Source: an uncultured Sphingopyxis sp. (GTDB lineage Bacteria > Pseudomonadota > Alphaproteobacteria > Sphingomonadales > Sphingomonadaceae). From it: DNA of 64,000 bases. Where the stretch lies: NCBI RefSeq assembly GCF_900078365.1, contig NZ_LT598653.1:3543501-3607500 (forward strand). Reading direction: 5' to 3'. Shown here piece after piece: positions 17,701 to 26,049 of this stretch. Each line of letters starts with the position of its first letter. Position 1 is the stretch's first letter. The translations under genes and the position numbers were made by a program. Under the pieces are notes generated by a model. It was not told the DNA's origin. It was given only the letters and a program-made list of their open reading frames with translations, and did no database searches.

Positions 17701-19062
17701 GTGCATATGGCAGGTCATGCACTGCGAGGTCGGGATCGCGCGGGTGAAGGCATGGCTGATCGGATGCCCCGACTCCTTGCGCCGCGGATTGTCGGACATG
17801 TGCGAACGGGTCGGGTCGATCAGCGACCCATGACCGCCGCCATGCTCGTCGGCGTCGTCATGGCCCCCATGCGCGTCGCCGCCGGAGGCCGCCAGCTTTT
17901 CCGCGATCGTCGGATCGACCGTCGCCGTCTGGCCGTCGCGCCCATATTCCGCATAGGTCAGGCTGTGGCGCGGCTCGCGGTCGTTGGCATAGACGACGTG
18001 GCAGCCCGAACAGCCCGAATGGCGATAGTCGCCGGGCTGGTCGTTGGTCCCCATGAACCACATATAGGGGTCGTTGAGGCGCGTCTTGTGCAGGTTGAGA
18101 ACGGCGATCGCGACGCGCAGCCCGGTGCCGGGGCCGCGGTTCGACTGTTTGAGGTCGGGTCGCCCGGGTTCCTCGAGCCGCTGGATGCTGCCCGTCGGGT
18201 TCGGCAGGCCGACCTCGGCGAACTGCGAGTTGATATTGCGCCCGCCGCGTTCGAACACGCGAAACACGTCGCTCGGCGGCATCACGTTCCAGCGCGGCAG
18301 CGGATAGATTTTGGCAAGCGCGCCGCGCTTGGCTTCGGCGTCGGTCACGATCTTGTCGAAGCCGAAGGACGGCTTGCAGGCTTCCTTATATTGCTCCGCG
18401 GTCAGCAGCGAGGAGGGCGACAGGACGCACGCCGGCTCGCCCTCGCGCGTATAGGCTTCGCCGAAGATCGATGTCTTGAACGGAACGATGCCGTTGTTAT
18501 AGGCGGCGCCCGCCCAGAACATCGCCGCGGTCGACATTTGCGAGCGTTCGGTCGCCTCGATGATCTCGAGGTGGCACGCCCCGCACGCCTCGCGCGCGAC
18601 GCGATAGTCGCTGGGGTTGACGAAGCGGATGAATTCGGGCGCCTCGCGGTTGAGCAGCGTATAGCTGCGCACCGGATTGGCCGAGGTGTCGCCCCAGCTC
18701 TGCGGATAGGTCGGCTGCGGGTGCGCGGCCTTCATCGCGGCGATATTATAGGGGTCCTTATAGCCGAGCTCGGGCCTGCCGAAGGCGGCGGGCGAGGTGG
18801 AATCGCCGCCATGGCAGTCTGTGCAGCCGAGCTTGACCGCGGGCGTCGCGTGCATCGACGGCTGGTCGGTGCGCGTGTGGCACGAATAGCAGCCATTCGA
18901 TTTCGCCGCGACCTCGGCATCGCCCTGCTCGCGCGGCGCGGGCGGGGTGAAGCGATATTCGACCTTGACCGGCTTTTCCTTTTCGGCCGCGCCGAGGTCC
19001 GCCGCGCCCGCGAACAGCGCCGTCGTCACAAGACCGAGCAGGATGAGGAGCGTGCGCATCAT
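14782..19062 (-). CDS. Decahaem c-type cytochrome with LVIVD-type repeat domain
   Basis: 1426 residues with a signal peptide (MMRTLLILLGLVTTALFAGA). Ten CXXCH haem motifs begin at about residues 58, 80, 161, 352, 449, 654, 681, 800, 811 and 927. A His/Asp-rich loop lies at about 397-422. From about residue 1045 to 1375 there are at least five short repeats of the LVIVD type (GLILVDIDTL, GLVVLDLTVP, GVKLFDVTDL, GLVIVDVTRP, GIKVLQLTSP), which usually form a beta-propeller. It is exported, so haem attachment would be periplasmic and the final site periplasm or cell surface. It is the last gene of a four-gene operon and starts 3 nt after the barrel gene. No function is known to me; electron transfer is inferred. 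Confidence 0.85.
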   Translation of the reverse strand: MMRTLLILLGLVTTALFAGAADLGAAEKEKPVKVEYRFTPPAPREQGDAEVAAKSNGCYSCHTRTDQPSMHATPAVKLGCTDCHGGDSTSPAAFGRPELGYKDPYNIAAMKAAHPQPTYPQSWGDTSANPVRSYTLLNREAPEFIRFVNPSDYRVAREACGACHLEIIEATERSQMSTAAMFWAGAAYNNGIVPFKTSIFGEAYTREGEPACVLSPSSLLTAEQYKEACKPSFGFDKIVTDAEAKRGALAKIYPLPRWNVMPPSDVFRVFERGGRNINSQFAEVGLPNPTGSIQRLEEPGRPDLKQSNRGPGTGLRVAIAVLNLHKTRLNDPYMWFMGTNDQPGDYRHSGCSGCHVVYANDREPRHSLTYAEYGRDGQTATVDPTIAEKLAASGGDAHGGHDDADEHGGGHGSLIDPTRSHMSDNPRRKESGHPISHAFTRAIPTSQCMTCHMHQPNIFLNSYLGYTMWDYESDAPQMWPGPDNTAPRPPGMSDEEYRKTYKQQRYPTAAEVHATLERNPEGAGPRGLWSDVEFLRDVYDVNATNKDTQFADYHGHGWNFRGIFKRDRSGNLLTADGNMATWGTDTANIVDPKDPEKWRKSCAHYSDVTERELCLSSADPGKPGVEGKFVPPGLNPGKTVHMMDIHAEKGMQCADCHFAQDSHGNGYIQGEVANAIEISCKDCHGTADAFPNLLTSNVAARPQGTNLALLRNPDGRRRFEFQYNDDAEVIGLIQRSIVDPKLEWQVSLVKQAVTPGPHFNAKAARAKLMARSGSEDGKYEWGPGVAKEDRAHGDDRMTCFTCHLSWTTSCGGCHLPIEANWKTKSHHFEGEESRNFATYNPQVARDEMFQLGRHQLTKPGEPGPNGEVRGIITPVRSSSALILSSTNVNRERIYVQQPPISAAGYSSQAFAPHFPHTVRRAETKQCTDCHLSAADDNNAIMSQLLLLGTNFVNFVGLNVWSGMEDGFQATRVTEWDEPQAVIGSYLQKYAYPDYWKLHVEQNGRELKNWVRGKVFDKKLSGETRALEEFANIVQDTSGRVNCLQQRGEYMFVAEGKGGFRVYDVASIGNKGFSERIVRAPFSPLGHDTHVKTKNATCMAIATTQPISVSRNENIVKNFPQNHEQVMHDIYRYAVITDSVEGLILVDIDTLADGEFRNNKLKRALTWNEDDVLAGARHITLAGSIAYVATDAGLVVLDLTVPLQPKVTARLPLTDARASAIQFRYLWATDAEGVKLFDVTDLAQPVAVPSGTVRLANARKIYIARTYMYVAAKAEGLVIVDVTRPAAPVVWPGLTFGGALTDAEDVIVGSTNASLFAYVADGRDGIKVLQLTSPDNPGLYGFSPKPVPELIAWAKTPSPALALSKGLDRDRAVDETGGQMAVFGRIGSRPFTRGEMEKLFLNSKGMVYKVRDEVDESAWRPPLLYAG

Positions 19063-19065
19063 GGG

Positions 19066-21003
19066 CTAGAAACTCAAAATCATGTTGGCGAGGACCGACA
19101 CATAGGCCTTGTCGCGCCGCTGGTTCTCGAACAGGTCCTTGAACCCGGCTCCGGGCAGCAGCACCGCGGTGCTGAGGCGCCCGACGATATTCTGCGTCGC
19201 CTTGGGCCGCCAGATCGCGGCCAGCGACAGGTCCCAGCCGATCGCCTTCGGAATCGATCCTTCGCTGCGCAGGACCTGCAGCACCTTGGTATCGTCGAAC
19301 CAGAGATGGTTGGCGTTGCCCGAAAGGCGGAATTGCGGGCTCAGGTCGAAATCGGCGCCGGCGCCGAGCAGTAGCGTGCCCGGATTGACGAAGTTCGACT
19401 GCCCCTCTTCCTTCGACGAGCGCAGCGAATTGAGCACGCCATTGCGGCCGGTCAGCCCGATCGCGCGGCCGCCGCCGATGAAGGGCACCGCCTGCCGGAT
19501 CCAGTAGCTGGTGTCGGCGCCGGCGAAGATCGGATTTTCGAAGATCGCGTCGAAGCCGGTCTGCTTGTCGTCGAAGGGATCCTTGTCGCCCGACGCATAG
19601 AGGCCCGACAGGCGAAAGCGCATCCAGTCGTAATCGTAACTGAGTTCGGCGGCGCCGAACCAGGCGCGGATGTCCGCCTTGCGCCCCGTGAACACATTGT
19701 CGCGGTCGCTGCCCAGTGCGGCATAGCCCATCGCGGTGACGTTGATCCGGCCGATCCGCCCGTCGACGCCATAGCCGAAATAGATCGCGTCATAGTCGCG
19801 GCCCTGCAGATTGCCGATCAGCGCGGGTCGCACCGGAAAGCCATTGTCGTCGATTTGGACGCGGTTCGCTTCGCGGTTGATGTTCCACGTCGCCGAAATC
19901 TCGCTGGTCAGCCCGACGAAGGGGAAATCCTGCCGGTAAAGATTGGCGTGCAGGATCCAGTCGCGCCGCGGCGACTGGGTCAGGTCGTTGAGCCCGCTGT
20001 TGGTGTCCTTCTCCAGCCGCCAGATCGCCGCCAGATTATACTGGATGCGGTTGTTGTCGCGGTTGCCGAACAGGCGATAGGCGAGCTGGCTGTCCTGAAA
20101 CAGGAAGCCGCGGAAATCGGCCTGGAAAGGCTGGATGCCGACGCGCACCGAATCGAAGTCGTAGCGATCCGAGGTGTTCTGGAGGTGATAGTCGATGAAG
20201 GCTTCCTGGACGCCGAGGAAATGGTCGAAGCGCGTCCGCCCCTTCGACGGTTCGACGAAGAGAATCCGCCGTTCGGGCACCTCGACATAATTCATGTTGA
20301 ACGCCAGCGTCAGCCGATATTCGACGTCGGGCGGCTTGTAGGTCGTATTGCCCTTGATCAGCGCCGCGCCGACGATGAACGTCTGCGACGCGACGAGGCT
20401 TTCGGGGCGGCCGAAGACGTCGGTGCTGCCCGGCCGCTCGGGATATTGGATGCCGACCGGAATCGGGAAGGTGCGCGGTTCGAGCACGCTGTCCGACACC
20501 GCGTTCAGCGCGAAGAACCAGTCGTCGCCCTCGATCGGCAGCCACGGCACTTTCGCGCGGTCGATCGGCCGGTCGCCCTTCAGCGTGTTCTGATTATAGG
20601 GATCGAACCAGCGTTCCTTGACCACCCCCAGCGTCTCGATCAGGCGCCAGCGGTCGGGAATGGGAAGCTGATCCTCGATGCCCGGAAAGGCCTGCGGCGG
20701 CGGCGGACGCAGCGCGCCCTCATTGTCCTGCGACAATGGATCGGGAAGGTCGGGGCGATAACCCGGCCGGCGGCGCCCTTCGATGATCCGGGTGATCAGA
20801 TCGTCGCCGACCGTCTCTTTCCATTCGACGGGCGGCGGCGGCGGGGTTGGTTCTTCGGAAGGCAGCTGCGCCGTCGTCGGATCCGCGGCAGCATCATCGG
20901 CAGCGACCGCCGGATCGGCCGGCGGCGGCGGCACATCGGCGCCCGGCGCGCCCTGCGCCGCGAGCGTCGCGATGATCGGCCAAAGGCTGCCCCCTTCCAT
21001 CAT
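19066..21003 (-). CDS. Outer-membrane beta-barrel protein of the cytochrome operon
   Basis: 645 residues. A short hydrophobic N-terminus (LWPIIATLAAQGAPGA) is followed by a Pro/Ala-rich linker (about residues 24-60). The rest alternates polar and aromatic residues in strand-like blocks typical of barrels (RLTLAFNMNYVEV, RFRLSGLYASGD). It ends with a C-terminal phenylalanine (VSVLANMILSF), a usual barrel-assembly signal. It has no CXXCH. The signal peptide is weak and the start may be misplaced. Three nucleotides separate it from the genes on either side. By analogy with porin-cytochrome complexes it could hold a cytochrome in the outer membrane; this is inference. Confidence 0.65.
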   Translation of the reverse strand: MMEGGSLWPIIATLAAQGAPGADVPPPPADPAVAADDAAADPTTAQLPSEEPTPPPPPVEWKETVGDDLITRIIEGRRRPGYRPDLPDPLSQDNEGALRPPPPQAFPGIEDQLPIPDRWRLIETLGVVKERWFDPYNQNTLKGDRPIDRAKVPWLPIEGDDWFFALNAVSDSVLEPRTFPIPVGIQYPERPGSTDVFGRPESLVASQTFIVGAALIKGNTTYKPPDVEYRLTLAFNMNYVEVPERRILFVEPSKGRTRFDHFLGVQEAFIDYHLQNTSDRYDFDSVRVGIQPFQADFRGFLFQDSQLAYRLFGNRDNNRIQYNLAAIWRLEKDTNSGLNDLTQSPRRDWILHANLYRQDFPFVGLTSEISATWNINREANRVQIDDNGFPVRPALIGNLQGRDYDAIYFGYGVDGRIGRINVTAMGYAALGSDRDNVFTGRKADIRAWFGAAELSYDYDWMRFRLSGLYASGDKDPFDDKQTGFDAIFENPIFAGADTSYWIRQAVPFIGGGRAIGLTGRNGVLNSLRSSKEEGQSNFVNPGTLLLGAGADFDLSPQFRLSGNANHLWFDDTKVLQVLRSEGSIPKAIGWDLSLAAIWRPKATQNIVGRLSTAVLLPGAGFKDLFENQRRDKAYVSVLANMILSF

Positions 21004-21006
21004 CGC

Positions 21007-23019
21007 CTATAGCCCGCTGCACACATTTTGCTGGTTCGAGCCGACGAAGGGCGCGAACGGGCAGGCGATGAAGGTCAGCCGCTGGCTGCCGCCGGAAAGC
21101 GGGATGACAATCTGGTCCGACCGGATCGAAGGATCAGGCGGCCCTAGCGTGCCGAGCTTCTGCCCGGCGTTATAAAGGCCGAGGAAGGCGATCATGTCGC
21201 TCTGATCGTCGCCGTCGCCCGATGCAGCGATCGCACCGACGAGCTGCCCGCCGCGATAGATGGGAACCCCGCCCGCGAACAGGGTGAGGCCGTTGTTGAT
21301 GCGGTTGCGCCCCGTCGCTGGAACCACCGGGCTTTGCGAACAGCTTTGCGGCACGTCGGCCGGCCGCGCGCCCAATATATATTCGACATGCGCGACGATG
21401 TCGGGGGTCACCAGCCGCGACTGCAGCCCGGTCGAAAAGATGCTGAAGCTCGCCTCGGGCACCGAAAGCGGCCCCGGCGGCCGCCCGGCCTCGCCGTCGG
21501 GAAAGTTGGGGCGCGACAGATTGCCGACCGCGCGGCCCGAAAAGGCGGTCGCGCCGGTCAGCGCGCCCGGATCGTTCAAAAAGGCCCGGAACGCGACGAC
21601 AAACGGCGGGATCGCGGGATCGCCATTGGCCGCGAGGTCGGCGGCGGCGCGCGCGTTCGAGAAGAAGACCGTCGTGCGCGCCTTTTGCGGCACCGCGTCG
21701 ATCGCATCGACCAGCGCGTCGGGACCGCGAACGAGCCCCAATATCTCGCCATTGGTATCGACGACCGCGATCGTGTTCTGCGCCCGATTGTCGACCGGGC
21801 GCCGCACCTGCGCGCGCGCGCGGCGCTGGACGTCGAACGCCTCGACGAGCATCGTGCGCACCTCGGCGGCGGTCAGCGGCTGCGCCACCGTCGCGCCGTC
21901 GGTCCCCGCCTTGGGCAGATAGCGCGTATTGCCCTGCCCGTCGCTGACCACCCAGATGTCGGGGTCGTTATAGCCGTCGCTGGCCTTGGCGGGACGCACG
22001 CCCGATTCCTCGGCGCCATAGACCGACCCCGCGACGATGCCCGACGCCGCGTCATAATAGCCGCGCACCGAGACGAGCGCGCCCACCGAGCCGTTGATCG
22101 ACGCGAAAGAGGGCGCCGGCGACGACCCGCTCTTTATGTCCGCCGCCGTCGCTTCGGAATAGCGCAGCAGCGTGCCATCGATGCTGATCCGGTCGGCGCG
22201 GATTTCCTCGGCGGGCTCGAACCCCCGCGTCGCCGCGAGCGCGACGATTTCCTCGCGCAGGTCGGTGTCGCGTTCGCGATATTCGGAATCGAAGCCATAG
22301 ACGCCGTCGCCGACCACCGCGACCGAACCGACCACCGCGCCATTCTTGTAGAGCGGGAAGGCCCCCGCGTCGGCGCCGACGCCGAGCGGCCCGCGCTTCG
22401 TCCCCGCCAGATTGCCGGGGACGCCCACGCCGAGGAAACGGCGCGACACGTCCGAACAGGGAAGCTGGCTGAGCTGGACGCTGAACAGCGCGCCGCTTTC
22501 GAGCCCGCGCGTCAGGCTCGACGGCGGGAAATTTTCCTGAACGATGTCGTTCGCGGTGCGGCTGGAAAAGGCGCCGCCGGCCGACGAGAAATAGGAAGAG
22601 GTCAGCGCCTTCGATATGCCGCCCGCGAGCGCGGCGGGCGCGGGCAGCGTCAGCCCCTGCAGGTCGGTCGCGCTGCCGTCGGGCGCGCGCGGCGTGCGCA
22701 AGCTCAGGTCGGCGCCGTTCATCGCAAAGACGGCGAGCACATTGCCCACCCGGTCGATGACGACGAAGCCGGCGCGGAAATTCTGCGCCTGCGCCTCGGC
22801 GACGCCCTGCGCGATGATCCGTTCGATGTCGCCGGTGGTGAGGTTGGTCAGCGCGGGGATCTGGAAAACGCTGCCCGTCGGCGTCGGGGTCGGCGCCGGC
22901 GTGGGGGTCGGCGCCGGGGCCGGCGTGCCGCCGCCGTCGCCGCCGCCGCACGAGGTCAGCAACAGCGCGCCCATGGCGGCGAGGGTGGCCGAACGGAAAA
23001 TATGGGTCCTGCTTCGCAT
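21007..23019 (-). CDS. Lipoprotein with two GlcG/HbpS-like domains
   Basis: 670 residues. The lipobox ALLLTSC with cysteine at residue 24 predicts a lipid anchor, followed by a Gly/Pro/Thr linker. Two regions resemble the GlcG/HbpS (haem-degrading, DUF336) fold: the first from about residue 55 (DIERIIAQGVAEAQAQNFRA, VVIDRVGNVLAVF), the second from about 385 (VRTMLVEAFDVQRRARAQV, IAVVDTNGEILGLVRG). Each has a later strand such as PLYKNGAVVGSVAVVGDG or PIYRGGQLVGAIAASGDG. Family members bind haem or small metabolites. Sitting between two multihaem genes, a haem or redox-related role is plausible but not shown. Confidence 0.7.
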   Translation of the reverse strand: MRSRTHIFRSATLAAMGALLLTSCGGGDGGGTPAPAPTPTPAPTPTPTGSVFQIPALTNLTTGDIERIIAQGVAEAQAQNFRAGFVVIDRVGNVLAVFAMNGADLSLRTPRAPDGSATDLQGLTLPAPAALAGGISKALTSSYFSSAGGAFSSRTANDIVQENFPPSSLTRGLESGALFSVQLSQLPCSDVSRRFLGVGVPGNLAGTKRGPLGVGADAGAFPLYKNGAVVGSVAVVGDGVYGFDSEYRERDTDLREEIVALAATRGFEPAEEIRADRISIDGTLLRYSEATAADIKSGSSPAPSFASINGSVGALVSVRGYYDAASGIVAGSVYGAEESGVRPAKASDGYNDPDIWVVSDGQGNTRYLPKAGTDGATVAQPLTAAEVRTMLVEAFDVQRRARAQVRRPVDNRAQNTIAVVDTNGEILGLVRGPDALVDAIDAVPQKARTTVFFSNARAAADLAANGDPAIPPFVVAFRAFLNDPGALTGATAFSGRAVGNLSRPNFPDGEAGRPPGPLSVPEASFSIFSTGLQSRLVTPDIVAHVEYILGARPADVPQSCSQSPVVPATGRNRINNGLTLFAGGVPIYRGGQLVGAIAASGDGDDQSDMIAFLGLYNAGQKLGTLGPPDPSIRSDQIVIPLSGGSQRLTFIACPFAPFVGSNQQNVCSGL

Positions 23020-23023
23020 GATC

Positions 23024-24487
23024 CTACCTGAGCGCCTGAATCGCGCGCACCGCGCTGTCGAAAGAGGCCTGAAATTCGGACGGCTTATAGGCGTTGGGGT
23101 CCTTCACCGACGCATAGGCACGGTCGATGTCGCCGCGGATGCCCGCCGCCGCACCGACCGTGATGCGGCCCGACGACACCATCGCGTTGAGCAGGGTGTC
23201 GACGCCCATCACCGCCTGCTGCGATCCCGCATAGTCGGTGTAGCGGTCGCCGATCGCTTTCGCCGAAATCGCATCGACCATCGCGAAGGCGTCGGCGCCC
23301 GAGAAATTTCGCGACGCGAAGGCGGACTTCAGCGCCACCACCGTCTGCGACAGCTGCGCCGCCGCCTGCACCGCGCTCGCCCGGTCGCTCGTCATCGCCT
23401 TGTGGAAGGCGGCGGTGCGCGCCGCGAGCTGGTCGGCGAGCGCGGGCGAGGCCATGCGCGCCGCCGCGGCGAGCATGATCAGATTCTCGTCATTATAGGG
23501 CGGCATGCCTTCGGGAAGGTTGCGGCCCGGATTGTCGAGCCCGGTGCGCACCGGCTTCGCCTGGTCGAAGATGCGGCGGTGGCAGCTGTGACAGTCGAGG
23601 AAATAAAATTCGGGGAACATCCCTTCGGTCCCGCGCCGCGTCTGGAACAGCGACAGGCTGCGCTCGATCGCGGTCGCCTGTCCCACCGCCCACATCTGGA
23701 CATGGTCGGTACGCCGGTTCGGCGCGCCGAACTTGCGCCAGCCATAATCGGCATCCTCCTGATGATGCGCCTGCAGCGACGAGAAAAGGTCGAGCTCGAA
23801 CGAGATGCGCGGATGCCCCGCCGCCATGATCCGGTGCGTCACGAACTGGCCGTCGGCGGCCGAACCGAAGTGGCAGTCGACGCACACGCCTGCACGGACC
23901 ACCGGGTCCTCGAGCTTCTTCAATCCCGCCGACAGATTGGCGAGATGCTTGCCGCGCATTTCGCGGTCGGGATCGGCGTTGGTGCCGACCCCGGCATAAT
24001 GGCTCGCGAGCCAGCCGCCCGCGGGGCCGTGGCACGATTCACAGCCGACGCCGTCCTCGGCGGGCACCGCGCGCGCCGTGCCCGCGGTGCTGTGGCAGCC
24101 GAGGCACATCTGCGCCTTGGCGGGATCGCCGATGCCGAGATTGCGCGCGATGAACTGGCTGCGATTGTTGTTGAGCACCGCCCAGGCGCGGCTGTGCGCG
24201 CCGCCGGGGGTCGAGGGCTCCTGCCATGTCATCAGCTCGTCCTGGCGGACGATGGTGCCGTCGCCCTCCATCCGGCCGTGGCAGGTCGACCCCGCGCACG
24301 AGGCGACGCCGGTGTAGCGCGCCCCGCTTTCGCCCTGCGACCGCGCGGGCGGCGCGAAGACGAAGGCGGCGATCGCCAGCGCGCACAGCATGGCGACGAG
24401 GACGGCAAATGCCGTGCGCGTGGGAAGACGGACGGCAAATGCCGTCCGAGGCCGATCGCCGCGCTCCTTCCCAGCGTGCGCCGTCAT
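23024..24487 (-). CDS. Multihaem cytochrome c family protein
   Basis: 487 residues. An N-terminal basic stretch and hydrophobic segment (LVAMLCALAIAAFVFA) form a signal peptide or anchor. Four CXXCH motifs begin at about residues 128, 149, 202 and 299, and a CX4CH (CAGSTCH) at 64, giving up to five haems. The region resembles cytochrome c554-like multihaem proteins. It is the first gene of the operon and starts 50 nt after gdhA ends, so it has its own promoter or is read through from gdhA. The N-terminus contains a tandem duplication (RTAFAV twice), so the true start may be further inside, for example the Met at residue 33. Confidence 0.8.
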   Translation of the reverse strand: MTAHAGKERGDRPRTAFAVRLPTRTAFAVLVAMLCALAIAAFVFAPPARSQGESGARYTGVASCAGSTCHGRMEGDGTIVRQDELMTWQEPSTPGGAHSRAWAVLNNNRSQFIARNLGIGDPAKAQMCLGCHSTAGTARAVPAEDGVGCESCHGPAGGWLASHYAGVGTNADPDREMRGKHLANLSAGLKKLEDPVVRAGVCVDCHFGSAADGQFVTHRIMAAGHPRISFELDLFSSLQAHHQEDADYGWRKFGAPNRRTDHVQMWAVGQATAIERSLSLFQTRRGTEGMFPEFYFLDCHSCHRRIFDQAKPVRTGLDNPGRNLPEGMPPYNDENLIMLAAAARMASPALADQLAARTAAFHKAMTSDRASAVQAAAQLSQTVVALKSAFASRNFSGADAFAMVDAISAKAIGDRYTDYAGSQQAVMGVDTLLNAMVSSGRITVGAAAGIRGDIDRAYASVKDPNAYKPSEFQASFDSAVRAIQALR

Positions 24488-24537
24488 CCGCAGTACCCCT
24501 TTTTCCCAACCCGGCGCTTATTACGCCTTGAGCCGAA

Positions 24538-25893
24538 TTACACCACCCCGAAAGCCAGCATCGCGTCGGCAACCTTCTTGAATCCCGCGATATTGGCGCC
24601 TTTCACATAGTCGATATAGCCACCCCCCTGATCGCCATAGGTCAGGCAATTCTTGTGGATACCGTCCATGATGTCCTTGAGCATCTGCTGAAGTTCGCCC
24701 TCGCTCCACGCGCGGCGGCCGCTGTTCTGGCTCATTTCGAGCCCCGACACCGCGACGCCGCCGGCATTGGCCGCCTTGCCCGGCGCGAACATGATCTTCG
24801 CATCCTTGAAGACATGCACACCCTCGAGGTTGGTCGGCATGTTGGCGCCCTCGCTGACCGCGATGCAGCCATTCTTGACCAGCGTCTTCGCATCCTCGCC
24901 AGTGAGTTCGTTCTGCGTCGCGCAGGGCAAGGCGACGTCGCACTTCACGCCCCACGGCGTCTTGCCGGGGGTGAAGGTCGCGGTCTTGAACTCTTCGCAA
25001 TATTCCTCGATCCGCCCGCGGCGGTGCGTCTTGTGCGCCTTCACCCAGTCGATCTTTTCCTGCGTGATGCCGTCGGGATCGTGGATGAAGCCGCCCGAAT
25101 CGGACAGCGTCAGCACCTTCCCGCCGAGTTGGACGACCTTTTCGGCCGCGTGCGTCGCGACATTGCCCGATCCCGAAATCACCGCACTCTTGCCGACGAG
25201 GTCCTGCCCCTTCGCCGCGAGCATGTTGGCGAGGAAATAGACCGCGCCATAACCGGTCGCCTCGGTGCGGATCAGCGAGCCGCCCCATTCGAGCCCCTTG
25301 CCGGTGAGCACCCCGGTGAATTCGTTGGTGATGCGCTTATACTGGCCGAACATGAAGCCGATCTCGCGCCCGCCGACGCCGATGTCGCCCGCGGGCACGT
25401 CGATGTCGGCGCCGATGTGACGATAAAGCTCGGTCATGAAGCTCTGGCAGAAGCGCATGATCTCGCGCACGCTCTTGCCCTTGGGATTGAAGTTCGACCC
25501 GCCCTTGCCGCCGCCCATCGGCAGGCCGGTGAGCGCATTTTTGAACGTCTGTTCGAACGCGAGGAATTTGAGCACGCTTTCGGTGACGCTCGGGTGAAAG
25601 CGGATCCCGCCCTTATAGGGGCCGATCGCATTGTTGTTCTGGACGCGCCAGCCGCGCTGGACGCGGATATTGCCGTTGTCGTCCTCCCAGCAGACGCGGA
25701 AGGACACGACCCGGTCGGGTTCGGCGATACGCCGCAGGATTTGCTGCGCGTGATATTCTTCCTTGTCGGCGATGAAATCGAAAATGTCCTCGGACACTTC
25801 CTGCACCGCCTGGACGAACTCGGGCTGACCCGGGTTGCGCCGCTTCACGCCTTCCATGAACGTCGAAAAATCGACGTGATCCGAAACTGCCAT
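24538..25893 (-). CDS. gdhA: NADP-type glutamate dehydrogenase
   Basis: 451 residues, the length of hexameric small-subunit enzymes such as E. coli GdhA. Landmarks: GPYKGGIRFHPSV, the catalytic-lysine loop LPMGGGKGGSNFNPKGKS, DIDVPAGDIGVGGREIG and a Rossmann SAVISGSGNVATHAAE. The GSGNVA motif and overall similarity favour the NADP-dependent biosynthetic class (ammonia plus 2-oxoglutarate to glutamate). It is divergent from the TPR gene. Confidence 0.92.
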   Translation of the reverse strand: MAVSDHVDFSTFMEGVKRRNPGQPEFVQAVQEVSEDIFDFIADKEEYHAQQILRRIAEPDRVVSFRVCWEDDNGNIRVQRGWRVQNNNAIGPYKGGIRFHPSVTESVLKFLAFEQTFKNALTGLPMGGGKGGSNFNPKGKSVREIMRFCQSFMTELYRHIGADIDVPAGDIGVGGREIGFMFGQYKRITNEFTGVLTGKGLEWGGSLIRTEATGYGAVYFLANMLAAKGQDLVGKSAVISGSGNVATHAAEKVVQLGGKVLTLSDSGGFIHDPDGITQEKIDWVKAHKTHRRGRIEEYCEEFKTATFTPGKTPWGVKCDVALPCATQNELTGEDAKTLVKNGCIAVSEGANMPTNLEGVHVFKDAKIMFAPGKAANAGGVAVSGLEMSQNSGRRAWSEGELQQMLKDIMDGIHKNCLTYGDQGGGYIDYVKGANIAGFKKVADAMLAFGVV

Positions 25894-26049
25894 GCACCCC
25901 TCCCCTGTTGACTGGGAAAGCCGGTGCGACCCCTGACCATTTTATCGTTGACCGACCTTATAGGCCAAAGGCTACACCATCGCCAAGCAAAGGCAATATG
26001 ACCGCGCGCACAGCCCGCATTTTTTGTGAGGCGTAAATGAGGGGCAAAA

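Noticed and set aside
16789..19374. 861-residue plus-strand frame over the decahaem gene
   Set aside because: No domain, no start signal; the minus strand has ten CXXCH motifs.
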